DNA of 32,478 nt from Phycisphaeraceae bacterium (GTDB lineage Bacteria > Planctomycetota > Phycisphaerae > Phycisphaerales > Phycisphaeraceae), in assembly GCA_002686995.1 (NCBI GenBank), contig NYZC01000334.1, positions 1-32,478 on the forward strand. Reading direction: 5' to 3'. Made by a program: the position numbers and the translations under genes. Shown one piece after another: positions 25,231-32,478 of this stretch. The stretch's first letter is position 1. Each line of letters begins with the position of its first letter. A model generated the notes under the pieces. The model worked only from the letters and a program-made list of their open reading frames with translations, searched no databases and had not been told where the DNA came from.

Positions 25231-26548
25231 TCCATCGCCCATGCCGCCATCCAGATTCGAAGACGGTTCGGCGACCGTTGGCATCATCGGCCTCGGCTAC
25301 GTCGGCCTGCCCCTGCTCGGCGCGTTCTGCGAGGCCGGACTCCAGGTGCTGGGGTTCGACAACGACCCGCAGAAGATCCGGCAGTTCGAGCACGGCGAGA
25401 ACTACCTGAATCATCTCGGCCATGACTTCGTCCGCCGGCTGCGTGACACCGGCCGCTGTCAGGTGACCGACGACTTCGACCGCCTCGGCGAGGCGGACGC
25501 GCTGCTGATCTGCCTGCCCACCCCGCTCGACCGTCACCTCCAGCCGGACCTGAGCTACGTCGAGCAGACCAGCGACGCGATCGCCAGGACGCTGCGGGCC
25601 GGCCAGCTCATCGTGCTCGAGTCGACGACTTATCCGGGCACCACGCGCGAACTGCTCCTGCCGCGGTTCGAGCGCGACGGGTTGGTCTGCGGCCGCGACT
25701 TCTGGCTCGCCTTCTCCCCCGAGCGCGAGGATCCCGGAAGCGCCGATCACTCGACGCGCACGATTCCCAAGCTCGTCGGCGGCATCGACCCCGAGAGCGG
25801 CCGGCACGCCGTCGCGCTGTATCGTCACGCGATCGAGCACGTCGTGCCGGTCCGCACCGCCGAGGTGGCCGAGGCGGCCAAGCTGCTCGAAAACATCTAC
25901 CGCGCCGTCAATATCGCGATGGTCAACGAGATGAAGATTCTCCTGACGGCGCTGGGCATCGACGTCTGGGAGGTCATCGAGGCGGCAGCGACCAAGCCCT
26001 TCGGATTCAAGGCGTTCTATCCCGGCCCGGGCCTGGGTGGCCACTGCATCCCGATCGACCCGTACTACCTCGCCTGGAAGGCGCGGGAGGCGGGCCTGCC
26101 GGCACGGTTCATCGAGCTTGCCGGCGAAGTGAATCGCTCCATGCCCGATTACGTGGTTCAGCGCACCCTCCGCGCCCTGAACGATTGCGGCAAGGCCGTG
26201 CGGGGCGCCCGGATCATGGTCATCGGCCTCGCCTACAAGCGCGACGTCGACGACATCCGCGAGAGCCCGAGCTTTGACGTGATCGAAAAGCTCCAGGCGC
26301 TCGGCGCCGACGTCTGCTATCACGACCCGCACGTCGAGGCGACGCACTCGATGCGCCACCACGACCTGAAGATGACGAGCACCGACCTCTCCGCCGATGC
26401 CCTGGAGAAGATCGACTGCGTCCTGATCGCCACCGACCACTCGGCGTGCGACTGGCAGATGATCGCCGACCACGCGCCGCTGATCGTGGACACGCGGCAC
26501 GTGATGGCAAACGTGAACGGCCCGAAGGACCACGTCGTCGACGCGTGA
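25217..26548 (+). CDS. Nucleotide-sugar dehydrogenase, UDP-N-acetyl-D-glucosamine 6-dehydrogenase type (WbpA-like)
   Basis: 443 residues, the usual length for this family. These enzymes oxidise C6 of a UDP-sugar in two NAD-dependent steps to a uronic acid used in surface polysaccharides. The Rossmann motif GIIGLGYVGLP lies at residues 22-32, the family signature LAFSPEREDPG at 164-174, and the catalytic cysteine is Cys277 in GGHCIPIDPYYL. The C-terminal UDP-binding domain (from about 310) includes GLAYKRDVDDIRESPS. The SPER(E)DPG and HCIPIDPYYL forms point to the UDP-GlcNAc branch rather than UDP-glucose dehydrogenase, but UDP-GalNAc or UDP-ManNAc substrates are not excluded. ATG at 25217 lacks a clear ribosome site; ATG at 25241 is an alternative still ahead of the Rossmann fold. 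No other polysaccharide gene is adjacent. Confidence 0.94.
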   Translation: MTLDTPSPMPPSRFEDGSATVGIIGLGYVGLPLLGAFCEAGLQVLGFDNDPQKIRQFEHGENYLNHLGHDFVRRLRDTGRCQVTDDFDRLGEADALLICLPTPLDRHLQPDLSYVEQTSDAIARTLRAGQLIVLESTTYPGTTRELLLPRFERDGLVCGRDFWLAFSPEREDPGSADHSTRTIPKLVGGIDPESGRHAVALYRHAIEHVVPVRTAEVAEAAKLLENIYRAVNIAMVNEMKILLTALGIDVWEVIEAAATKPFGFKAFYPGPGLGGHCIPIDPYYLAWKAREAGLPARFIELAGEVNRSMPDYVVQRTLRALNDCGKAVRGARIMVIGLAYKRDVDDIRESPSFDVIEKLQALGADVCYHDPHVEATHSMRHHDLKMTSTDLSADALEKIDCVLIATDHSACDWQMIADHAPLIVDTRHVMANVNGPKDHVVDA

Positions 26549-26560
26549 GGGGCGAGGACG

Positions 26561-26640
26561 GGGCGGAAGGAGCGGAAGGAGCGGAAGGAGCGGAAGGGGC
26601 GGAAGGGGCGGAAGGAGCGGAGAGCGGGGAGCGGGGAGCG
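26561..26640 (+). repeat. Nine-base purine-rich tandem repeat
   Basis: About six and a half units of GRGCGGAAG run from 26561 to about 26621 (units 1, 5 and 6 start GGG, the others GAG), then three shorter GCGGGGA-like units follow. The array fills the 123-base gap between the dehydrogenase stop and the next gene. The strand is G/A with a C every nine bases. Copy number is likely to vary between strains. Confidence 0.85.
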
Positions 26641-26671
26641 GGACGGTATCACTTCTGGTAATGGTGGCGTG

Positions 26672-28246
26672 ATGAGCGACGATTCGATCTCTGCGCGGGA
26701 TCGGCGGCGGCACGTGGAGCGCGGTTTCTATCCGCCGACCACCTACGTGCTCCTCGACGATCTGCACATCGAGCGTGCCGAGCGTTTGCGGCGCGTGCAC
26801 GGCCCCGTCGAGAAGGTTCCCGATCCCGTCATCCGCGCCGACCGGCCGTGCGAGGGGCTGTTCGTATGGAGCCACAGCGGGCTGATCTACGACGCACCGG
26901 CGCAGCGGTTCAAGCTCTGGTACCACGCGCACGACTCGGACTATCCGAGTCGGCACCCGGAACTGCGATGGAACTCGCGACCGGCGTTCGCGACGTCGCG
27001 CGACTGCCTCCAATGGAAGAAACCGAACCTGGGCGTCGTGAGCTGGAAAGGATCACGGCGGAACAACCTCGTGCGCTTCCCGCCTTACGGCGGCTCCGGA
27101 CCACTGACCAGCGTGTTCAAGGATCCGGCGCCGGACGAGCGGGGCTACCTCGCCATGGGCATGGCGCGTTTTCGCGCACCGCGCGGCGCGACGCCGATGT
27201 ACTGGCTGCGTGACGGGGGCTACCAGGCTGACCGGAAACGCGCGAGCGACATCCCGATCGTTTGCGGGTTCTACGTCTACGACTCGCCCGACGGCTTCGT
27301 CTGGAAGCGCCGCCGCCGGATGCTCATGAGCAATGCCATCTGCACGGACAACGTCTTCGTGCAGGGGTTCGACCCCCACCTGAACAAGTGGATCGTGTTC
27401 GCCCAGGCCCGCACCGCCGGCAAGTTCCGGACGATGGGCGTGTGCTTCTGCGATGACCTCGACTACATGCCCTTTCCGCAGGAGGCGCTGACCCCGGACG
27501 ACGACGACCCGCCGGGATGCCAGTCCAACCACATGGTGGCCTCGCGCGTGCCGGGCGGATTCGCCGGTCTCGTGGTCGACTTCCGCCCGCACGAAGGATG
27601 CCGGAAAGAGCCGCAACTCGTCTTCAGCCGCGACGCCCGCGTCTGGTCGCGCACGGCGGGGCGCGAGCCGTTCATTCCCGCCGGGCCCCCGGGAAGCTGG
27701 GACGAGATGAACGTGTTCGTCCACAACCCGGTCGCGGTCGGGGACGACATCTTCATCATGTACCACGGCAGCATCACGGGAAACGGCTCGTTCTTTCCCG
27801 AGCAACGCGGGGGCCGGACCCGGTACGTACGCGTGGGCGAATGGGGCACGCCGCTTCCTGACGGTCGATTGAACCTGCCGGGGCTCGGCCTCGCGAAGCT
27901 GCGGCGCGACCGCTGGGCCGGGATGGCGCCGATCGCACGGACCGGCGTCCTGCAGACGAAGCGGATGTACTGGGCGGGCCGGGAGCTTCGGATCAACGCC
28001 GACGCGCGCGGCGGCGCCATCCGCGCGGAGCTTCGCGACCACGACGGGCGCCCGGTCCCCGGCTTCACGATGCGCGAATCGGACCCGTTCCAGGGTGATC
28101 GACTCGACCACCGCATGAGCTGGCAGTCAAAGCGCATGCTCCCGGCAAAGTTCCTCGGCACGGCGCGCACCCAGGGCACCATCGGCAGAATGATGTCGAT
28201 TCGATTCCATCTCGAGCGCGCGACGCTGTACACGTTTTCGTGCTGA
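26672..28246 (+). CDS. Five-bladed beta-propeller glycosidase-like protein (GH32/GH43-type fold)
   Basis: 524 residues from ATG at 26672 (GTG at 26669 is one codon earlier). No signal peptide or membrane segment is visible, so it is probably cytoplasmic. Repeated blade-like elements of the furanosidase/arabinanase superfamily appear: YDAPAQRFKLWYHA, GFYVYDSPDGFVWKR, CTDNVFVQGFDPHLNKW, QLVFSRDARVW and DIFIMYHGSITG. The C-terminal about 120 residues (from AGMAPIARTG) look like an added beta-sandwich containing a substituted LRINADARGGAIRAEL, as in GH32-like proteins. The catalytic acids cannot be assigned by eye, so activity is uncertain. It lies downstream of the dehydrogenase with the tandem repeat between, and may or may not share a transcript. 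Confidence 0.9.
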   Translation: MSDDSISARDRRRHVERGFYPPTTYVLLDDLHIERAERLRRVHGPVEKVPDPVIRADRPCEGLFVWSHSGLIYDAPAQRFKLWYHAHDSDYPSRHPELRWNSRPAFATSRDCLQWKKPNLGVVSWKGSRRNNLVRFPPYGGSGPLTSVFKDPAPDERGYLAMGMARFRAPRGATPMYWLRDGGYQADRKRASDIPIVCGFYVYDSPDGFVWKRRRRMLMSNAICTDNVFVQGFDPHLNKWIVFAQARTAGKFRTMGVCFCDDLDYMPFPQEALTPDDDDPPGCQSNHMVASRVPGGFAGLVVDFRPHEGCRKEPQLVFSRDARVWSRTAGREPFIPAGPPGSWDEMNVFVHNPVAVGDDIFIMYHGSITGNGSFFPEQRGGRTRYVRVGEWGTPLPDGRLNLPGLGLAKLRRDRWAGMAPIARTGVLQTKRMYWAGRELRINADARGGAIRAELRDHDGRPVPGFTMRESDPFQGDRLDHRMSWQSKRMLPAKFLGTARTQGTIGRMMSIRFHLERATLYTFSC

Positions 28247-28312
28247 TGAGCCGCTTGTGACTCCGAAATGACGAATAACGACTGGCTCAATGACTAATAT
28301 TTGATCTGATTT

Positions 28313-28322
28313 CCCCCCCCCC
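28313..28322 (+). repeat. Ten-C homopolymer between convergent genes
   Basis: A run of ten C lies in the 83-base gap between the propeller protein and proB, 8 bases beyond the proB stop. Such runs are prone to slippage and sequencing error. It is outside coding sequence. Confidence 0.8.
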
Positions 28323-28329
28323 GCTCGCC

Positions 28330-29457
28330 CTACCTGCTCACCACCACCAAATTGTCCCGATGCACCACCTCGTCATACGCCGGCCGGTGCAGGACCTTCT
28401 GAAACTGGTTGGAGCGTTTGCCCATGATCAGCCGAAGTTCGTCCGCGTTGTAATTGGTCAGGCCGCGCGCAATCTCGCGACCCGCGTCGTCGCGGATCAG
28501 AACGACCTCGCCGCGCTCGAACTGGCCCGTCGTGCCCGTAATGCCGCTCGCGAGCAGGCTCTTACCTCGTCGAGACAGCGCCGCCGCGGCGCCCGCATCC
28601 ACGGTCACGGTGCCGGCCGCGCGCTTGGTCAGACCGATCCATCGGCTGCGGCTGTCCAGCTTGCGCCGGGCCGGCACGAAGATCGTGCCGAGCGGCTCCG
28701 CCGCGAACAGCCTGGCCAGCACGTCCGGCACGCGGCCGTCCGCGACGACCGCGATCTCGCCGGCCTCGGTGACCAGCCGGGCCGCCTCGAGCTTCGTGAT
28801 CATGCCGCCGGTGCCCAGCGTGCTGACCTGCGCGCGGGCCATGCCCAGGACGCTGCCGATGTCCTCGACCGGGTCGACCGTGTTGCCCTGATCGTCGAGC
28901 AGGCCGTCGACGACCGTCAGCAGCACGAGCGCGTCGGCCCGCAGCGCGTTGCAGGTCAGCGCGGCGAGCAGGTCGTTGTCACCGAAGCGAAGCTCCTCGA
29001 CCGCAACCGTGTCGTTCTCGTTGATGACCGGCAGGCAGTCGCGCCGGTGCAGGTGCCCCACGCAGTTGCGGATGTTCAGGAACCGGTCCCGGTCGTCGAA
29101 GTCGCCGCGCGTCAGAAGAAGCTGGGCGACCTTCAGACCGTGCGGGGCAAACGCGTCGTGCAGGTGCGTCATCAGGCGGCGCTGACCGACAGCCGCCACC
29201 GCCTGCTGGTCGGCGACGTCCCGCGGCCGTCGCTCCAGCCCCATTTCCGCGCACCCTGCGGCAATGGCGCCGCTCGAGACCAGCGTGACCTGGACGCGCC
29301 GAGCGCGAAGCTCGACGATCTGCCGGGCCATGTCGCGCAGGTAATCGATGTCGAGATCGCTGCCGCCCGTCGAGATCGACGTCATCAGCTGCGAGCCGAC
29401 CTTGATCACGACGCTGCGCGCCTTGCCGAGAACATCCTTTCGTATCTGTGTCGACAT
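28330..29457 (-). CDS. proB: Glutamate 5-kinase
   Basis: 375 residues. It phosphorylates L-glutamate with ATP to glutamate 5-phosphate, the first step of proline synthesis, in the cytoplasm. Amino-acid-kinase motifs: VIKVGSQ (17-23), SSGAIAAG (61-68), QQAVAAVGQ (84-92), INENDTV (145-151), FGDNDLLAA (158-166) and GTGGMITKLEAA (215-226). A C-terminal PUA domain (about 285-365, ending EVVHRDNLVV) is present as in the long ProB form. The frame extends upstream to 29634, but that stretch overlaps waaA and has no family similarity; ATG at 29457 gives the usual MSTQIRKDVL start, though no ribosome site is obvious. It lies 61 bases downstream of waaA on the same strand and is probably cotranscribed. 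No proA is visible. Confidence 0.96.
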   Translation of the reverse strand: MSTQIRKDVLGKARSVVIKVGSQLMTSISTGGSDLDIDYLRDMARQIVELRARRVQVTLVSSGAIAAGCAEMGLERRPRDVADQQAVAAVGQRRLMTHLHDAFAPHGLKVAQLLLTRGDFDDRDRFLNIRNCVGHLHRRDCLPVINENDTVAVEELRFGDNDLLAALTCNALRADALVLLTVVDGLLDDQGNTVDPVEDIGSVLGMARAQVSTLGTGGMITKLEAARLVTEAGEIAVVADGRVPDVLARLFAAEPLGTIFVPARRKLDSRSRWIGLTKRAAGTVTVDAGAAAALSRRGKSLLASGITGTTGQFERGEVVLIRDDAGREIARGLTNYNADELRLIMGKRSNQFQKVLHRPAYDEVVHRDNLVVVSR

Positions 29458-29518
29458 AAGGGGAATCGGCGATTTCAGGTTTTTGATTGTGGACCGGGGC
29501 CGATCGCAAATCAAGACA

Positions 29519-30799
29519 TCAAAGATTCTTCCCGAGCGTTTCCATGAGGATTTCTGCGTATCGACGGGTGGCGCCCTGGCGGGCAACGACGACCTCGCGC
29601 GCCCGGCGGCCCAGCTCCGCCGCGCGCCGGCCATCCGCCAGCAGCGCCGCCGCCGCCGGTCCGGGATCGTTCGTCACCTCGATCGCACCGCCCGCCCGCA
29701 GCGCCGCGACCACGTCGGCGAAGTTCGACACTTCCGGGCCGACGATCACGGGCCGGCCGAGGGCACACGGCTCGATCATGTCCGAGCCGCCCAGGCCCCC
29801 GAATCCCTCGCCCCTGAAGCTGCGCCCGACGATGACGACGTCCGCAAGCGCGTAGGCCTTCCGCAGCTCACCCATCGTGTCGAGCAGGAACAGGTCCGGA
29901 CGACCCGGCGGCGGCCCGGTCGCGCCGCGGCCCGCGGTGCGCCGGACGATCGACGGCTCCAGCGCCGCGACCTGCTCGAATCGCTCCGGCTTCCGTGGAA
30001 CCAGCAGGAGCTGCGCCTCGGGCGGGCGGGTGTCGATCAGCATCCGCTCCTCGCCCGGCCCCGTGGATCCCGCCACGATCAGCGGGCGCGCCCGATCGAC
30101 CCCCAGCTCCGTCGCCAGGGCGTCGGCGCCATCGACATGGTCGGCCACGGTCGCCGTGTCCCACTTCATCGTGTCCACCGCCTGCACCGCGTCGGCGCCC
30201 ACGCCGACGCCCGTGAACCGGCGCGCGTAATCCTCGGTCTGCACGGCGGCCCCGGCGAGCTGACCGTACATGCGCCGGGCGATCCGGCCGATCCAGCGGT
30301 AGCGCCGGTAGCTGCGCTCGGTGAGCCGGCCGTTGATCACGCAGACCGGAATACGGCGCCGCGTCGCGACGTCCATGAAGTTCGGCCAGACCTCGTTCTC
30401 GACGAGCGCGACCAGGTCCGGCCGGACCGCGTCGAGAAATCGGCTGACGCCCCGGTGCAGGTCGAAGGGAAACCGGACCACCGGATGCCCGGGCTCATAG
30501 AGCTGCCGGGCACGTTCGGTGCCGGTGTCGGTGGTGGTGCTCACGACGACGTCGACATCCCGCTCCGCAAGTTGATCGACGAGCAGCCGGATCGAGTTCA
30601 CTTCGCCGACGCTGACCGCGTGAATGAGCACGCGGGGTCGTCCCTCCCGCGCCCGCGCGGGCACGTGACAGCGACCGAAGCGCGCCGGCCAGTCCGTGCG
30701 CCACTTGCCGGTGCGAAGCATCCGGTACCCCCACAGCGGGCTCGTGACGAGGGCGGCCAGGACGTAGGCCGCGTCATAGACCAGGACCATGCCGGACAT
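29519..30799 (-). CDS. waaA: 3-deoxy-D-manno-octulosonic acid (Kdo) transferase
   Basis: 426 residues, the normal WaaA/KdtA length. It transfers Kdo from CMP-Kdo to lipid A precursor at the inner membrane. An N-terminal hydrophobic stretch (about 4-25) anchors it. HAVSVGE (60-66) carries the acceptor-side catalytic glutamate (E66); ENEVWPN (134-140) matches the ETELWPN signature; the GT-B C-domain has VAGSTGPGEE and EPCALGRPVIVGP...NFADV. The frame continues upstream to 31948 only as the antisense of the next gene. ATG at 30799 is chosen; ATG at 30790 (MVLVYD) is possible, and a TACAAT just upstream of it would fit a leaderless start. It is divergent from the LptD-like gene. Confidence 0.95.
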   Translation of the reverse strand: MSGMVLVYDAAYVLAALVTSPLWGYRMLRTGKWRTDWPARFGRCHVPARAREGRPRVLIHAVSVGEVNSIRLLVDQLAERDVDVVVSTTTDTGTERARQLYEPGHPVVRFPFDLHRGVSRFLDAVRPDLVALVENEVWPNFMDVATRRRIPVCVINGRLTERSYRRYRWIGRIARRMYGQLAGAAVQTEDYARRFTGVGVGADAVQAVDTMKWDTATVADHVDGADALATELGVDRARPLIVAGSTGPGEERMLIDTRPPEAQLLLVPRKPERFEQVAALEPSIVRRTAGRGATGPPPGRPDLFLLDTMGELRKAYALADVVIVGRSFRGEGFGGLGGSDMIEPCALGRPVIVGPEVSNFADVVAALRAGGAIEVTNDPGPAAAALLADGRRAAELGRRAREVVVARQGATRRYAEILMETLGKNL

Positions 30800-30832
30800 T
30801 GTAGAATCATTCCCTCGTGATCCGATTCTCGC

Positions 30833-30861
30833 CGCCGCAACCTCAGGTCCGCGGCGTTTTT
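30833..30861 (+). terminator. Hairpin plus T run ahead of the LptD-like gene (possible attenuator)
   Basis: CGCCGC (30833-30838) pairs with GCGGCG (30851-30856) around a 12-base loop and is followed by TTTTT (30857-30861), 16 bases before the ATG at 30878. It has terminator form, but it sits in the 78-base divergent gap where only the downstream gene could be affected. It may be an attenuator or chance. Confidence 0.4.
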
Positions 30862-30877
30862 GAACGAGCAGGTGCCC

Positions 30878-32478
30878 ATGCCAGACATCCGATCGGCCCC
30901 CGCCACCGGCCGCGTTGCGACGAGCCGGCTTGGTCGCCGCGCATGTCTGGCGGCGCTGATCCTGGCGATGCCGGCCTTCGCGACCGCGGCGCCGTTCGAC
31001 GATCCGATCGTCTCCGCCGACGCCGAGCTGAGCGGACAGCGCGGCACGGCCTGGACCGACGGCGCGGCGCGGATGCTTCTGCTGACCGGCGACGTGCAGT
31101 TCGAGGTCGGGACCTACGGCTTTCGCGGGCGCAGCGCCGTCGTGCGCATCGAGACGCAGCATCTGCCCGGACGCCTGATTCACCGCCTGATGGTGCAGCT
31201 CGAGGACGGTGAGCCATTGCGCGGCCGCGGCCCGGTCAGCGTCGCGGGCGACAGCTTCCTGGTGACGGCGCGGACGACCGGCTCGGTGCGGCTCGCCGTC
31301 GACCGGCTGGAGCGCCAAGACGCGGCGCCCGCCGACCCGCGTGTCGCCCCCGCCGTCGCGCGATTCGATCGGCACCTTGCAGCGATCGCGGGCGTCTCGT
31401 CGCCATCGTCCCGTCCCCCCGCCACGCGGCCGATGCCTCCCGTCGACGCCGGATCGTCCTCCGACGCGGATGCCACCGGCACGATGGCGCCGATCACCGA
31501 CGGTGCCCCGGCCGAGGGACGCGCGTCGTCGCGATTCGCGCCGACGACGGGCGAGATCACGATCCTGCGCCAGAAGGACGTCTTTCGGCCGACCGACGAC
31601 GGCGGGGTCCTCATGCTGCTGGGCCAGGTGAGCGTTCTCTACCACGACACCGGGGACGGTGATGACCCGCGGGATGCCCGTCGCGTCGCCGTCAACATGA
31701 CCTGCGGCAATGCGGTCATCTTCCTCGCGCGAGGCTCCGAGCCGCGACCGGGAGCGACGCAACTCGACGCGACGGAGGTGCGCGGGATCTATCTCGAGGA
31801 GAACGTGGTCGTCACCGATGGCAACTACACGGTCCGGGCGCCGCGCGCCTACTACGACCCCGCGACCGGACGCGCCGTCATCATCGACGCGGTGTTCTAC
31901 ACCTGGGACGTGCGGCGCCGCATTCCGATCTACGTGCGCGCCGAGCATCTGCGACAGCGTGCCGGAGACAGCTGGTCAGGCCGAAACGCCCTGATCACGA
32001 CGAGCGAGTTCGCGGAGCCGCATTTCGCGATCGGGTCGAACGAGGTGCGATTCGAGATGCGCAAGCAGCCGGACGGTACGACGAAGCCGTGGGCCTCGAC
32101 CGACGGCATCGAGCCGCGCGTCGGACGCATCGGCCTCGGCCAGTGGCCGGGGACCAAGGGTGAAATCGGCAGCCTGCCCCTGCAACGGATCGACGCCCGG
32201 TACGACAGCGACGGCCCGACCGTCCGTACGCGATGGGATCTCTTCGCGCTCGCCGGCCGTCCCGCCCCGCCCGGCGTGGACCTCACCGGGAACGTCGACT
32301 ACGTGGGCGAGCACGGGCCCGCCGTCGGCGCGAACCTGAAGTACGGCCTGCCGGAGATGTACGGCAAGCTCGACAGTTACCTCGTGATCCACGACCGCGG
32401 CGACGACGAGGTCGTCGACCGCAAGGTCGAGCACGACGGCGACACGCGCGGCTACATCCACGGCCTGCACCGGCAGAA
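30878..32478 (+). CDS. LptD/OstA-like lipopolysaccharide transport protein, 3' end outside window
   Basis: 533 codons to the window edge, no stop. AGGTG lies just upstream of the ATG. A signal peptide (RRACLAALILAMPAFATAA) covers about residues 21-38. An OstA/LptA-type beta region follows (about 45-120: LLTGDVQFEVGTYGFRG), then a proline/alanine/serine-rich linker (about 145-215), then a second OstA-like region (about 226-350) with the LptD-style RAPRAYYDPATGRAVIIDAVFYTWD (319 onward, given as separate motifs APRAYYDPATGR and AVIIDAVFYTWD) and IPIYVRAEHLRQ. The part after about 400 would begin the outer-membrane barrel. LptD inserts LPS into the outer membrane; divergence from waaA supports this. 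The duplicated OstA region with a linker is unlike E. coli LptD. Confidence 0.85.
   Translation, partial: MPDIRSAPATGRVATSRLGRRACLAALILAMPAFATAAPFDDPIVSADAELSGQRGTAWTDGAARMLLLTGDVQFEVGTYGFRGRSAVVRIETQHLPGRLIHRLMVQLEDGEPLRGRGPVSVAGDSFLVTARTTGSVRLAVDRLERQDAAPADPRVAPAVARFDRHLAAIAGVSSPSSRPPATRPMPPVDAGSSSDADATGTMAPITDGAPAEGRASSRFAPTTGEITILRQKDVFRPTDDGGVLMLLGQVSVLYHDTGDGDDPRDARRVAVNMTCGNAVIFLARGSEPRPGATQLDATEVRGIYLEENVVVTDGNYTVRAPRAYYDPATGRAVIIDAVFYTWDVRRRIPIYVRAEHLRQRAGDSWSGRNALITTSEFAEPHFAIGSNEVRFEMRKQPDGTTKPWASTDGIEPRVGRIGLGQWPGTKGEIGSLPLQRIDARYDSDGPTVRTRWDLFALAGRPAPPGVDLTGNVDYVGEHGPAVGANLKYGLPEMYGKLDSYLVIHDRGDDEVVDRKVEHDGDTRGYIHGLHRQ

Noticed and set aside
25112..27013. 633-codon minus-strand open frame
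   Set aside because: Antisense to the nucleotide-sugar dehydrogenase, which has all family motifs on the plus strand.
28247..28289. TGAGCC/GGCTCA inverted repeat after the propeller-protein gene
   Set aside because: Six-base arms with a 31-base loop and no T run; not convincing as a terminator.
30802..30807. TAGAAT as -10 promoter of the LptD-like gene
   Set aside because: No -35 partner at suitable distance, and it overlaps the waaA start region; support too weak to list.
30800..31948. N-terminal extension of waaA to an 809-residue protein
   Set aside because: The extra part is antisense to the LptD-like gene; the WaaA family starts at the hydrophobic segment encoded from 30799.

Overview
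The window looks like the chromosome of a GC-rich member of the Planctomycetota. Three very large secreted proteins carry the N-terminal ERLEPR-x-LL/YL sorting motif, FG-GAP/VCBS propeller repeats, GEVED and dockerin-like domains, a combination typical of that phylum. A class cannot be fixed from sequence alone; a Phycisphaerae-like origin is a guess.

Layout. Positions 1-21909 hold three giant surface-protein genes in tandem, all read leftwards (minus strand), here called C (15953-21909), B (11683-15852) and A (from 11478 off the left edge). Upstream of C lies a secreted helical-repeat protein (22100-25024, minus). Divergent from it are a UDP-N-acetyl-glucosamine-type 6-dehydrogenase (25217-26548, plus) and a five-bladed-propeller glycosidase-like protein (26672-28246, plus). 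These converge on glutamate 5-kinase proB (28330-29457, minus), which follows the Kdo transferase gene waaA (29519-30799, minus). Divergent from waaA is an LptD/OstA-like gene that runs off the right edge (30878 onward, plus). No gap between genes exceeds about 204 bases. No tRNA, rRNA, CRISPR array or insertion sequence was seen.

The notable content is the architecture of the giant proteins. Gene A has at least 3,826 codons. It is built from blocks of exactly seven VCBS repeats, each block followed by one DUF11-type Ig-like domain, with a super-period of about 1.45 kb. Seven complete blocks and most of an eighth are visible. Seven FG-GAP repeats is the number that closes one beta-propeller, so the protein reads as a string of seven-bladed propellers joined by Ig-like spacers. 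Gene C follows the same seven-plus-one rule with GEVED domains as spacers, but its last block has only six repeats and contains a one-base frameshift. Genes B and C end in the same roughly 520-residue cassette: a beta domain, an EF-hand/dockerin-like pair, a cohesin-like beta domain and a second dockerin-like pair. All three genes appear to start at TTG, six bases after a GGAG, with a TATACT/TATAAT -10 element just upstream.

The right half fits envelope construction. waaA and an LptD-like protein imply a lipopolysaccharide outer membrane, and the nucleotide-sugar dehydrogenase supplies uronic acid precursors for surface polysaccharide. The giant proteins would be exported to or across that envelope. 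Functions are inferred from sequence motifs read by eye; no searches were run.
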